Shown piece by piece: positions 49,872 to 61,635 of a stretch of 64,000 nt of DNA. Below the pieces are notes generated by a model. The model saw only the letters and a list, made by a program, of their open reading frames with translations. It was not told the origin of the DNA and ran no database searches. Origin of the DNA: Piper betle (Eukaryota > Streptophyta > Magnoliopsida > Piperales > Piperaceae); contig JAURVB010012907.1 of NCBI GenBank assembly GCA_033002965.1, positions 42,004-106,003 on the forward strand. Direction: 5' to 3'. Position numbers and translations under genes: made by a program. Every line of letters begins with the position of its first letter. Position 1 is the first letter of the stretch.

Positions 49872-52049
49872 TTGCTTATCTTTACCCTATTTTGACAGGG
49901 AAGTTCTATTGTGCTTTTTGTTTTTCATGTTTTTACATGAATTTTTCAAGCATTGATGATGCTTATGTCAAGTTTGAGGGGAGATTCTTATGATTATGGT
50001 CTATATAATTATCATTAGGATTAGCCTTTTACTTTGCTTCAATTTTTGCTTATTTTTGTTTTCTTTTACTTTGGAGTTTTAGTTTGGTTCTATAATATTT
50101 GAAAGTATCTAACTCATTTTTATGGTATTTGATGATGGATGTAGTATTCATATCTTGTTGGTGGTGTTGTCATGAATTGGGATTTTTAGACATTTTTGTC
50201 GTTAATTCTTGTTTACTAATAATTCTCTACAATATTAAAATAATTTCTTATTTTGATTTTGATGATGTCGGGATAATTGTTATGCTTTTATAAATGCTGT
50301 GATCTTGATGAGATCTAGAATTCAAGTTGATACATTCTTGAGGCAAAATCTTTAAGTCTCTTATCAAGAGGAAAATGACTTAGGCAATTTTGGTTGGAAT
50401 AGTCTGAGCCTTTCAAGCTGTCCTATGTTATGTCCTTTGAAGACCAAATTTTGACTTGTTTCATACCTTTATGCCTTATTGTCCTAATTTTATATAGATT
50501 AGAGCCTTTAATTTTCTTTCCATGGTTTAGGACCTAACACCATAGTGGTTATTTTCATTCCAGATTTGCATTTGTTAAATTGTAGGAGGAGTTTTGTTTA
50601 TTATTGTAGGATGAGGGTGTTGGTTATTATTGGATGAAAATGGTTGTTGTTATGTATATGTATGGTGTTATCAAAGAAAAATGAAAAATAAGATTAGGAA
50701 TGAATGGAAAAGAGAGAGGAAAAAAAAGTTGAAAAGTTAGTGAAAAGAAAATAAATTGGGAAAAAAAGAAGAAAAGTGAAAATGGCTAAAAATATATATA
50801 TAGTACTAATATTTTTATTGCTTGAATTATATCATTAAGGTTGATATGAGGAGATTTTGAAGATATTTATAAGAAGAGGTAGGTGTAGAGTTTTTGATTG
50901 GTTAGGAGTTATTATGATTAACTTGTTTAGGTATGGAAGGATTTAGCTGCTAGGGTGATGAGCTCTGATTGTGCATCCTTTATTTACTCATTTTTATACC
51001 CTTGTGAAGCCCAATTACAACCTATGATAGCCTTATTGATTCTAATTGATAAGAGCTTCCACTAGCGGGAGAAGGTTGATATTTGACCATATAAGGAGAT
51101 CTGATTTTGATTGGTATTTATTGATATAATGTTATTGACATTGATTTAAATGATGAATGAGAGGCTTATTACATGCGTAATGAGAGTTGTTTGCATATAG
51201 AATTAATGTTGGAATATGTGTATAATTTTGATGATTTTTCATAGTTGAATACGAGATGTGGAATCCTAATGAGAATTGAAATGTGAGTTAGATATTTTGT
51301 TTTAATGTAGAGGTTAGTGGAGTCTTATGGTTGCTCGGACGAGTAAGAGTTTAAGTTTGTGGCATTATAAATGTATAAAAAGTTAGCTTTAGTTGAGTCT
51401 TTGATTTATTTTCGAGTTACATTTTCAGAGTTAAATTAGGATTTTATAGTATTTTTAATTAGTTATAGGTTATTATATTGGGAGTTAAATAAATGAAAAA
51501 ATCATTAACATAACTTTTCTCTGAGACCTCATTATGCTACAACAATTAACCAAATAAATAAAAGTATTAAACATAATAAAATATAAATCTTGTGATGAAA
51601 ATATTAATTAAAATCTAATCAAAATAACTATTAACTCGCTGGTTTAAAGTTCATTTTCTCTCTTTCAAAGTAAAATCTACTTCATAAAATAAGAGAATAA
51701 AACTATAAAACAAAGATTGCTTGAACAATTTATAATACTATAACCAATAAACCATAAGGGAGATAAGAAAAATAAACTCTTTTTAAGATCACTCCTTTTT
51801 TGAATTGTCAATCTCCTTTTAATCTACCTTTGAGAAATCTTGAATCCTTGAGAATAGCCACCAAAAAGAAGAGGAAAAAAAGAGAAAAAGAATGATAAAT
51901 TTGTGCCATGATTAACCTTTTTATGATTGAAAATATTGGGGTTTTCCTGTGGAAGTCGATTTAATAAATTTAGAATTTTCTAATTCTCTATACGCCCAAG
52001 TACAGCGGCTCTCAAAATAGCAACATAAAGTGCCAGGACGCTCACTTAT
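49872..52049. other. AT-rich interval, probably remains of the Athila-type element
   Basis: No gene seen. Apart from the PPT-like tract near 49975 there are only AT-rich sequence and short chance frames. Confidence 0.35.
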
Positions 52050-54700
52050 TGTGAATACCCCGCCCAATTTTACAACCAAACTAGACCCAAACCCCGATAA
52101 AATAATACAAAGAATAATTAAATAACAATAGAGCAAGCATGCAATAAATAGCCATAAAAATTAAACAAGAAAATTTTATATTTAATTGCAACCAAATAAT
52201 AATTATTACAACTAATATAATATGACTAATAATGTATCAGAGTAATAAAATAAATTATGCAGATAAAAGCAAACAACCTCCAACAAACGAACTATGGTCT
52301 ACTACTAATAATATATAATCCAAAAATGACCAAAAAAGTCCAACTAAATAAATGTTTTTAATAATCTAATAGAGTCCTCCACCTTTGCCTTCGCCAAGGC
52401 CCAAGTCATGCTCCCAGCTAATTATCTATTGAGACAATTCCACGTTAGTGATAAAACTATTAAGTGCGTATAACAATAATGAATAAATAAAAAGTGTAGC
52501 AAGTATGAGTTTACGCCTAACTTCAGTTCCAAGAGCCTGATCAATCTGGTGGAATGAACTACCATCTATAATCATAAACACTTTTATTTTCCTCAATGGG
52601 AGGTAGCACACCTATTCCCTGTCTCCTGTGTTCAAGTGTGTATTGAGCTAAGTCGAATTCTCTGAACCTATTTTGGGATGAGCCTTACACCCCTAGCCAT
52701 ATCTTAATCAAGTAAGTAGTGTTCCTAACATATACACTTACACCAACGCCAGAAACTTTATCTCTCACCCAACTAATCAACAGTTTTTGGTGCTAATTAA
52801 ATGTCATACAAGCTATAAGTACCTAGAAAAAGCCTCCAATAAATTTCTTCACTCAAAAGCTAGCAAGCGTTCCCTAAAACTCCGAATTATATACATTAGG
52901 GAATATATAGTTGCAACCCATATGATACACAATACATGACATACATCCACATTGTGCACAACACTAAAGGAAGTTTTCAAGCCAAACCAAAAATCAAGCA
53001 GCAACTAGGACTATTACCACTTTATTAACTTTATTTTAAAGTAATTATCATAGTTTAATCTCACTGATTAACCTTCAAACAAAAATATGAAAGTAACCAA
53101 CCAACATTCTTTAAGCTTGGGAGCAAAAGTTTGTTGCACTTTGCACGACCTTGTGCCTCAGCATGAAACTATCTTGTGCCTAAAAGCAAGATGCTTATCC
53201 CAAACACAATTTTTACGTTTAAATCTCCACAAACTCAATCACAAATCAATTCAGTACATCTAAGCAAGTTAAACTCCTTATTTTATTGATACCCAAAATG
53301 AGTTTACATGAAATAAATAATTCTAACAATTTCTACCATTAAAGTTTAATTCTATAAGATACTTTTATACTATCTTCATACATAGATTAACAAGCATGTT
53401 AATTCATATATATACATGTAAAACTCCACAAAATTGTTACACATCTATTTATCAACCCCAATCCATCATAAATTATAAGAAAATAAGTATTAAGATAATA
53501 TAATTTAAATAAGAACTAACCATGTATAAATTATTCATTTTCTATACAATAAACATGTTCAATGAGCTTAATATCCGAGAACTCAAGGGACCACACAATC
53601 TCATCATCAAAACACAGCAGATCTATGATTCTTTTCCCAAAAAACCATTCAAATTCACAAAAAATTAATATAATCATGATGCATACATGCCCTATATATA
53701 AATTTTATAAAAACATAATGATTTGACAAAGAAATTGAAGAAAAGAAGTCGAACTAAGACAAGTCCTACCCTCCTCTCCCTAATTGATGTTAGAATTTCT
53801 TTTAGAGAGAGAGGTCAATCCCTCTCTCACAAAATTATATAGTAATTAGCACAATTGAATAAGGGCATTTCACTGATTAATTAATTAAATTATAATTTTG
53901 AATTTATTCAAAAAGGTGCACATTTCTTAATACCACCTTAATTAAGAGTTTTAAATCTCCGAAACACATTTTCAAACTCTGTGATTCATCATAAAATGAC
54001 CATATCCCACTCTCTAGAACTTCGTTTTAATTGATTCTCTTTTTTTATTACATTTCTTATGATGTATAGTTTCTTGTCTTAAAATTTGAAAATTTTGTGA
54101 CACACATTCTAAAAGATATGAATTTTTAAAGATGAAATGTCATGCCTCTTCAAATCTCCAACTTATAAGAATTTTTCAAAATTATATTTGTTCTCTTTCA
54201 TTATTAATGATTTTATTCCTTAGTTATCCTTAATATTAACCTCAACAACATTCTCACTTAAGTATGTAGTCAGTCTCACCTTCTCGGTTAATTTATTTAA
54301 CTTATTAAATAATCATTTGAAAATTTGATCCCATCCAAAATCTTCGACTTGTGTTCGGAAATCAAGTTTGCCGCTTTCATGCACTGTTTCCTAAATCATA
54401 CCACCAAAAGTTTAGTATTTCACTCATATGGGCTTCTCCAATTTCCTGATTCATCTTCTCTTTTCCAAATAAGCAATGAGGGACCTTTTCTTTGCAAATG
54501 ACGATCAATACTTTCGTCCATTAAATTGATTTTTCTCCTATTCGCTTATAAATATTAAATGAAGATTAAAATTAAATTAATATCCTAATTTAACAACTAA
54601 AATTAATACATTCTAATAAAAAGTAAAATCACCTAAACTTATAAAAATCAATAAACACACAATAAAATACCAAAAAATCTCAGAAACTATATACTATTAA
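52050..54700 (-). mobile_element. AT-rich LTR-like sequence (weak)
   Basis: The first 400 bases resemble the LTR-like block at 36618. They share a start of the type T..A..CCCGCCC, a GAGTCCTCCA block and TTC.ACGTTAGTGATAAAA. A GAGAGAGAGGTCAATCCCTC inverted motif lies near 53810. The right limit is a guess. No coding sequence is present. Confidence 0.35.
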
Positions 54701-57090
54701 GAACGTAATTGTAAAATATACAATTATAGAAAATCTAAATTATTTAAGGACTTAAATTGCATCATGTATATGAGACTTATATATAAAATAATAACATATT
54801 ATAATACGCACTTTTTTTCGGGTTTCGATTGTCTAGATTTAAGGTTAAAGATTATATGCTCATAATGCTCATAACATATAAAAGTAATGGCTTGAGATTA
54901 ATTAAAGTTCATAAATGTGACGACGGTTTCTTACCTTTTTCTGTTTTCTTTTGTTTTGTTTTTTTTTCAACATTTTTGTCATGTTTTATCCTTTCTTGCT
55001 TTGTATTTGATTTTGACCCTCCACAATAATTCTATAAGCCTATTAATATTTACTCAGTTTAAGATTTTTGTTATCATTATTATTACAAAGAAAATTTTTG
55101 CGGGTATGATTCTACTCAGATTAGGAATTCTTAAAATGTTGTAAATTTTACCTGTATATTTATAAATACATTAATTGAATTAAAGTTTGTTATTTAAATA
55201 GTACATACTAAATTTAGGATTTTTATATAATTTATTTTGTAAAAAAACTTGAGTATAACTCTATCTAAATTAAAAATCTTAAAAAATAAAATAAAATCCA
55301 TTTAATTATCAAACTTTTTACTCAAATTAGATTTTCCACTTATTAATAATTTGTCAATTAAGATTGTTACTTATTTTTATTATAAAATTAAATTTACTTT
55401 TAATATTTGAATATAATCATGATAAATACTTTAATATTTTGATTTAAAATAATTATTAGTAATATTTTTTAGAATTATTTTTAACGTTGTTAAGATAATT
55501 AATAAGTTTTAAATGTACTCAGGGTCTTCACCTAATTTATTTTAAGAGAATAATTAGTATCCATAAATACAATCAACTATATTTAATATGAACCCTTCAA
55601 TTAAAAAGAATGGTTGGATGATGAGAGTAATTTTGTGTAAGTAAAAAAATCACAGCCAGCCATGTAATTACATGAATCGCTACATTTAAATGCACCTGGT
55701 ATTCCATATCGGCTGGTGGTAATACTAAGGCGTCTCTTATTTCATCGCTAAAAGCCTTGATAACAAGGCAAGGTAGTTTCAACGGCCCATCAACTTAATT
55801 AGTGGGCCTATGACGGATTGACGAGGGAATTTGCTGTCCATTTTGTTTTTGTTTTTTTTTATCTTCAGTGAAATTTGTTCTTGGGGTCCCATTTACCGCT
55901 AAGGCCGGTGGGACGATCAGACAGGACCGCCGAACCACCTGTCCACCTCAGGCCCACTAGTAAAGAATGCAGCACCAAGCCTTTTTTCTCCGTGGGGCCC
56001 ATGTCACCACTTATATTTTAAAACAAAAAATATGATGATAATAATAAGGGCCAATAAATTATGGGTTTATGGCGCTCTGGTCCAAGTCAGATCACTTGAC
56101 CGGAAGTTGGGGCCAATGTTAGAAGGTCAACAAAGTGGTCCCCTGAGCTATACTGTTGTTGGATGTTAAAAATTCCGATGTGGGTCTCACCACAAGGGTG
56201 AGATTGGGCAGATTGGATTATGGAGTAAGCTACCTTCTCGTGATTAAATTATTAATTAAGTTCATGGTAAGATTTTGGACTTTTCGTTTTTTTTTACTAA
56301 GTCTATTTTGTAGACATTTCCTTGCAAGTTAAGGATTTTATGTGTTACTTGTTACAGCAAGAATAATGTAGCAAAGTTACTATTAGTCCAGGTAGGCAAT
56401 ATTTTTTTCATCTTGAACAATATATTTAATTTTTGATAGCCAACTAAATGGTCAGTTTATAAAAATTAGTTTCACGGGAAAAATATGATTTACGTGAACA
56501 ATAGACAACTTTCTACAACGTGTTTGGTATAGTAAGTAACACGGCGACGGAAGCCTTCCTTGCATAATCCCCTCTTTGACATTTTTATAAATGTCTTAAA
56601 TCTACAATCACGTTTTTGTACACCTTATTTTTGGTTAATATACGTATTTATATTATATGGTGAACGTATTTAACAAAGCTTATCTAAATTATGATTGTAT
56701 ACTTGTGTATTTTGCTTTTTCGTTGCTAAAGCTTGTTTGTTTAACTGTGTCATTGACTTGCGCACCGATTATGGGCTTATTATCGTAGCTTGGATATTTT
56801 TTTAGGCGAGTTTCTTTTTTATTTTCTCGAAGCAACGAGTTCTCATGTTGACTTTGTTTGTCATAAGGGTGTTCATTGTTTTTTTCTTTGCCCATTGTTA
56901 ATCGTTTTTAGGTTTTACCAACTTCTCAAAATTCAAAAGGCCAATTAAAACGGTAAATTCCTACCTTCTAAATAAAAAGAAACACAGTTTCCATTATTTA
57001 GCTAATCCATTTTAAGGTTGTGGTTTTGTTAGGGAATTGCTACACGCCTACACTCGAACCCTACATATTCTTAATTTTATGATAATATAT
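54700..57090. other. Interval with no recognised gene
   Basis: AT-rich with few repeats, probably low-copy DNA. A 61-residue minus-strand frame (55597-55782) starts with TTG rather than ATG and is not recognised. A cluster of GGGCC motifs lies just beside it. Confidence 0.4.
55784..56001. promoter_or_regulatory. Cluster of site II / TCP-type GGGCC motifs
   Basis: Five motifs occur in about 220 bases: GGCCCAT (55784-55790), GTGGGCC (55802-55808), TGGGGTCCCA (55882-55891), GGCCCAC (55951-55957) and GTGGGGCCCA (55992-56001). TGGGCC/T (site II) and GTGGGNCC are known class I TCP binding consensus motifs, commonly found close to plant transcription starts. No gene start is evident beside them, so the function is inferred only from motif density. 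Confidence 0.35.
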
Positions 57091-57096
57091 ATATAA

Positions 57097-57131
57097 GAAA
57101 GTTTTCTTGAGCAAGGGGCAAGAAAACTTTC
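57097..57131. repeat. Perfect 13-bp hairpin
   Basis: GAAAGTTTTCTTG and CAAGAAAACTTTC form a perfect inverted repeat with a nine-base loop. It lies just outside the GC-rich island and may be part of that element's end. Confidence 0.8.
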
Positions 57132-57145
57132 CTACCCCAAAGTTT

Positions 57146-57993
57146 AATCTAGGTCGTCCTGATGATCGGATGGCCTAGATTTGATTAAAAAATTTTTGTT
57201 TTTCAAACCCCCCACCCCGGCCACCCCTTTTTCGCCTGCGGCCGGGATCCGGCCACGACCGACTTGGCGTGGGGTGGGCGGGAAGGGTGAGGGGGGAGGT
57301 GGTCACCGCCGCTCCCTAGCCATGCCGCGTCTCTGTCACGCCGCGGACGCCGCCGTGCCCCATCTCTATCACGTCGTGGACGCAACCACTCTACATCATT
57401 GCCCCGTTGCATCACCGCCCCCTTGTGCCCAGCGCCCGGTCGCAGGGGGGTGGGATGTCCTTCCTCCCCACTCCCTCCTCGTCGCTCCCCCACTACAAAC
57501 GCCACCAACCCGCCATGGACTCCCCTTGCCACACTCCCCTCGACCACGTCGTTCCCCCGCCCCTCGTAGCCAACCACAGGGAGGGGGAGGCTGGATGAAG
57601 GGGTCGGGGGGAGCGGTGCAGAGGGGATTCTGTGGCATGGCAGCATCCAAATTTTTTTTTCCTATCATGGCCGGATCTCACAGCCACCGCCAGATCCAGC
57701 CGCAACAAGAAAAAAGAAAAATTGGCTGCACGGCCCGATCCGGCCACAACTGGCCATGTCCGGCCGCCCCAAGGCCGGTGGGCAACCAACAAGGCCGTTC
57801 ATGGCCGGATGTGACCAACGGTGGCCAGATCTTGCCTCGGCCGCCACCTGCGGCAGGCACATTAGCCAGTGATAGTTTTTTTAATAATAGATCTGGGTCA
57901 TTCATGTAATCAGATAACCCAAATCAAAATTAAAATTTTTTTTAAAAAAAATTTATAGATCTGAGCCGTCCTTATAATTGGGCGGCCTAGATT
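57146..57993. mobile_element. GC-rich island bounded by palindromic inverted terminal repeats (foldback-like)
   Basis: The left boundary is a near-palindrome with arms AATCTAGG and CCTAGATT (57146-57181). The right boundary (57957-57993) is its inverted counterpart, AGATCTGAGCCGTCC to GGGCGGCCTAGATT. A third copy (57889-57925) lies just inside the right end. Between them are about 680 strongly GC-rich bases in an AT-rich setting. The 242-residue plus frame (57181-57909) and several minus frames are proline/arginine-rich with no domain and are not credible proteins. The shape suggests a foldback or MULE-type non-autonomous element. Target-site duplications were not identified. Confidence 0.5.
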
Positions 57994-58784
57994 AATACAT
58001 GGCGCAAAGACAACTGTCTGCCTCTGGCGCAGAGAATCGGCTTATATATATATATATATATGCACACACATATTCAATGAAATTGTATTAGTTGGGTAAT
58101 TGCACGCGGAAACTAAATGTATCGGGCAAAAAGAATAATAAAAACTTAGCCTGATCATGCGCTATAAATTATATATAATAGGCATTTGGTTATAATAGAA
58201 AAAATTTTATAAAATTTTAAAATAATTTTTTCACAATTTTTGTTTTATTACAATTATAAAAAATGTTTAAACAACGTTTAGTATAGGAGGGGGGCGAGAG
58301 AGGACTATTAAAAAAAACAAAGGACGCAACCTCTTTTTATTTAAAATTTGGTGAAATTTCTATAATAGTAAGCTATCATTTTATATTTTGTTAGCCAAAA
58401 ATATTTTTTATTCGTTATGGTTATCCTTTTATATTTTTAACAATAAATGGACACAAAATAATACAACCAAACATCTTTTGAGGCTCAAATTTTATTTGAT
58501 GAAATTAAAAAACTTTTTTAAATATAAGCTATGACTCATATAATTTATATGAGTTAACAAATTTTATTTAGTAATTAAGTAGCTAGGTTCCATTATTCAT
58601 AATCTACATAGATAAATATAAAAATAAATAATTAGCATATTTATAGATTTTCAACTAAATCTAATGTTTTTAAAACTCTTTCATTTTAATTATTAGATTA
58701 ATTGTAATAAAAATTAATTTAAAAATATCTTTACAATGGTACATTTTAAAAAATAGGTCATATTGATGTAAAAGAATAAAAAAA
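57994..58784. other. AT-rich interval with a TA microsatellite
   Basis: A TA run at about 58043-58061 is followed by AT-rich sequence with poly-A/T tracts. No gene seen. Confidence 0.5.
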
Positions 58785-60290
58785 ATAATCACACCCCATT
58801 TTTTTCATCCAACCTACCCCTCATTTTAATTAGTTCATGTAGAGTATCTGGATTCCATTAACCATCTCGGCAAATAGAACAAGTTAACTTCGTTTAAAAA
58901 AAACACATACTCAATTGATACCATAATGTGAACACAATTAACATAACACAAAAAACGTACATACAGCTAAAAACCCAATTGACACTCGTAATGAATCCCA
59001 GGTGCCAGAACTTGAAATACCCACTTACAAAAACAATTATTTTTCATCATATATTGGCTATGTTCTTGTGTGCCCAATTGGCAGTCCCAACCAGTAGAGC
59101 CCAAAGAACCCACATATACTTTTATTTTCCATCTTATGATCATAGTTACAACCCATCAAACTCTTTCTTTTTTAAGTCTTATAAAGAGTCATGTAAAGAA
59201 AAAACTCCGTTGACTAGAAAAAGAAACTTGGCTGGCCTCAAGTTCCCAATTAGAGGAAAGGGAAGAAGGTGGTATCATGTTATGAAACCGAGTTGGACGA
59301 AAGGGAGGAAGGTGGTTTCATTAACCTAAGTACCTGGTTGGCCTCACGTTGTGAAACCCAATTAGTAGAACATGAAAAACACAATTAGAATCACATACAT
59401 CATTAACTCAAAGTACCCAGTTGACCTCATATTGTAAAAGTCGGCTTGTGACTTGTAGTTGCATATTTCATTAACCAAAGTACCAGGTTTGCTTTAGGTT
59501 GTGATAACTAGATGGTAGAATACGAAAACCACACTTGTAGTTGAGTAGTTTCTTAACCAAAATATAAAGTTGGATGGGGAAATTTTCTTACTCTATTACT
59601 TAAATAAGTTTTTTAAAACAAACTTAAATAGGATAAAAATTACGAAGTGAGTTTTTGAGGTGAGGGTGTGTTTTTAAGGTGAAATTCAAGTATGCAACTC
59701 CAAGTGTGTTTTTGGTGTTGCACTAACCAGGTTTCACAATGTGAAGCCAACGGGAAAGTCACTTTCCTCCCTTTCTTCCATTTGGCTTTCACAATATGAG
59801 GCTAATCAAGTTTCTTTTCTAATCAAACAAGTTTTTTTATAAGTGACTCTTTATGAAAGAGGAAATGGAAGAGCTTGATGACATGTAACTATGTTTTTTA
59901 TAAGATTAATGATAAAATTTTATATATGTGGGCTTTTGGGATTCCGCGAGTCGGGTTTTACAAAGCCGCCAACTCGGTCCATAAGAACATAGTTAGCATA
60001 TGATAGAAAACATTATTTTGTGTAAGAGGTTTTTTCTAGTTTCAACACATGGGTTTTATAACGGGTGCCAATTAGGTTTTTAGCTGTTAGTATGTTTCTT
60101 TGGTTCTATCAATCAAGTCAGTATTGTGATGTCAACCAAGTATGTGATTCCTACTAAACTAAGTTAACATGTTCTTTTTGTTGAAATAGTTAGTGAAATC
60201 CGAATAGATTATACATAAACTAATCATAATGAGTCACAATTTGGGCCAAAAAATGGGGCGTGATTAAAAATTTTCTGAAAATTTTTTTTA
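58785..60290. repeat. Long imperfect inverted repeat (about 1.5 kb, arms about 550 bp)
   Basis: The left arm (about 58785-59340) aligns with the reverse complement of the right arm (about 59740-60290) in the same order. Landmarks are ATCACACCCCATTTTTT against ATCACGCCCCATTTTTT at the ends, GAACA.GTTAACTT.GTTTA, CAGCTAAAAACC.AATTG, TATGTTCTT, CCCACATATA, ATAAAGAGTCA and GAAACTTG. Identity looks like two thirds by eye. The spacer (59340-59740) contains further degenerate copies of a unit with GTACC.GGTT.GCCTCA and TTGTGAAACCCAATTAG-like motifs. A 133-residue plus frame (58928-59329) in the left arm has no recognised domain. Confidence 0.7.
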
Positions 60291-61635
60291 TTAACTTCCA
60301 ACTCGTTACTTATGCATTCTGCTTTTCGTATACAATAAATCTTGTTACGTGAGACTCACTGATAAAAGGTTAAATTAAATGGATAGAACATAAAAGTTAG
60401 ATAGGAGTAGCTCATCTTTATTTTTTATATTAAAATTGAGGGAATTTTTATTGTAAGCACTACACATTTCCCACTGGTTTCAAATAAAGAAAGATAGTGA
60501 GCATTTACTTTCTCTAGGTTTTTGAATCATATTGCTGGCTCTCTCAACCAGCACCCAACTCAATTCTACGGTATACTCAGCGACTCTAAGCATGAATATC
60601 ATTTAGGGCTTTACCCTACCAATAGGTGGGACACAGATTATCACTGAGACTGAGTTAGCGCCTTGGATCCGACTGGCGTTTTCTTATTTGAGGAAAATTC
60701 GTAGTAAATTAGGCAGAGCGGCATCTACAGAGATGATCGATAAACCATCCTCACAAAAATGAAGAAGAAAATCACAAGGATTAAGATAACTAGGTCCTAA
60801 CTCAGACCAGCTTCTTCTGGTCACGAGATGAGTGATACCAAGTCCACCTTCAGCTGAGTTCCGCTCAACTGAACAAATGTATTTCGAGTAGAAGATTAAG
60901 AAGAAAATTCAGAAAAATCAAAGGGTTGTCAGTTCAGGCATTTCTCCCTCCATTTTAAGTTTGTTCACCCTTCCGAGCTGAGCAAAACACCACTCAAAAC
61001 TCCCCGGAGTTGACTCGAGATCTGGCGGGTCGAGTTGTAGCTGTCTTCAGCTCTGGTTGAGTACTTACAACCCTAGCATAGGGGCTGAGTAGCAAAGGTG
61101 GGGTCAGTTAACCAAAGAGATCCAACCTCTCAAATAGCAACAACGGAACGTCCGAAAATTGACAAAAGAAAGGAGAATGGAAACCCAAACTCTATAGCTG
61201 CGGCTACAACAAGATGAATATGTGATATTGAAAGGGTGTTTGAAAAGCAAATGCTAAAGTATGCTGCATGCGATTATAAATGATAAATTTTTAAATGGGC
61301 GGATGCGCTCCCTAAAGCTTAGCTTTCCTTCTTTGACGACCGTAATGCACGGATACGGGGCGGAATTTGAAAACATAATAATGCAGACGAATATTAACAA
61401 AGAAAAAGAGAAATGATGTGTATGTATAGCACATAAAACAGGCAGCTAAGATAAAAACAAAAGATGGAGCCCACCCACGAAAGAAAGGAAGATGTAAGTG
61501 CGAACCCCACATGGGGTCAGCCAAATCCTACCCCTCAACTATTTCACCCCATCCCTAACCTTTCCCACCCCTCACCGCCCTCTGAATCTCAACCGCCCCC
61601 TCCCCCGCCCCCCACCACCCGTCGACGTGGTCCCC
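60291..61635 (+). promoter_or_regulatory. Upstream region of the TCP gene
   Basis: This is non-coding sequence without recognised transposon motifs, at least from about 60450. The last 120 bases are C/T-rich with CCCACC and CCGCCCC runs, like a plant 5' leader. An upstream ATG at 61464 opens a frame that is the one used by the TCP domain. However, its residues before the domain are arginine/proline shadow sequence. I see no convincing TATA box that I can pin down. Confidence 0.4.

Noticed and set aside
55597..55782. 61-residue minus-strand frame next to the GGGCC cluster
   Set aside because: It starts with TTG, not ATG, and has no recognised similarity. It is kept only as context for the motif cluster.
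57181..57909. 242-residue plus frame in the GC-rich island
   Set aside because: It is low-complexity with no domain, begins inside a terminal repeat, and equally long frames exist on the other strand.
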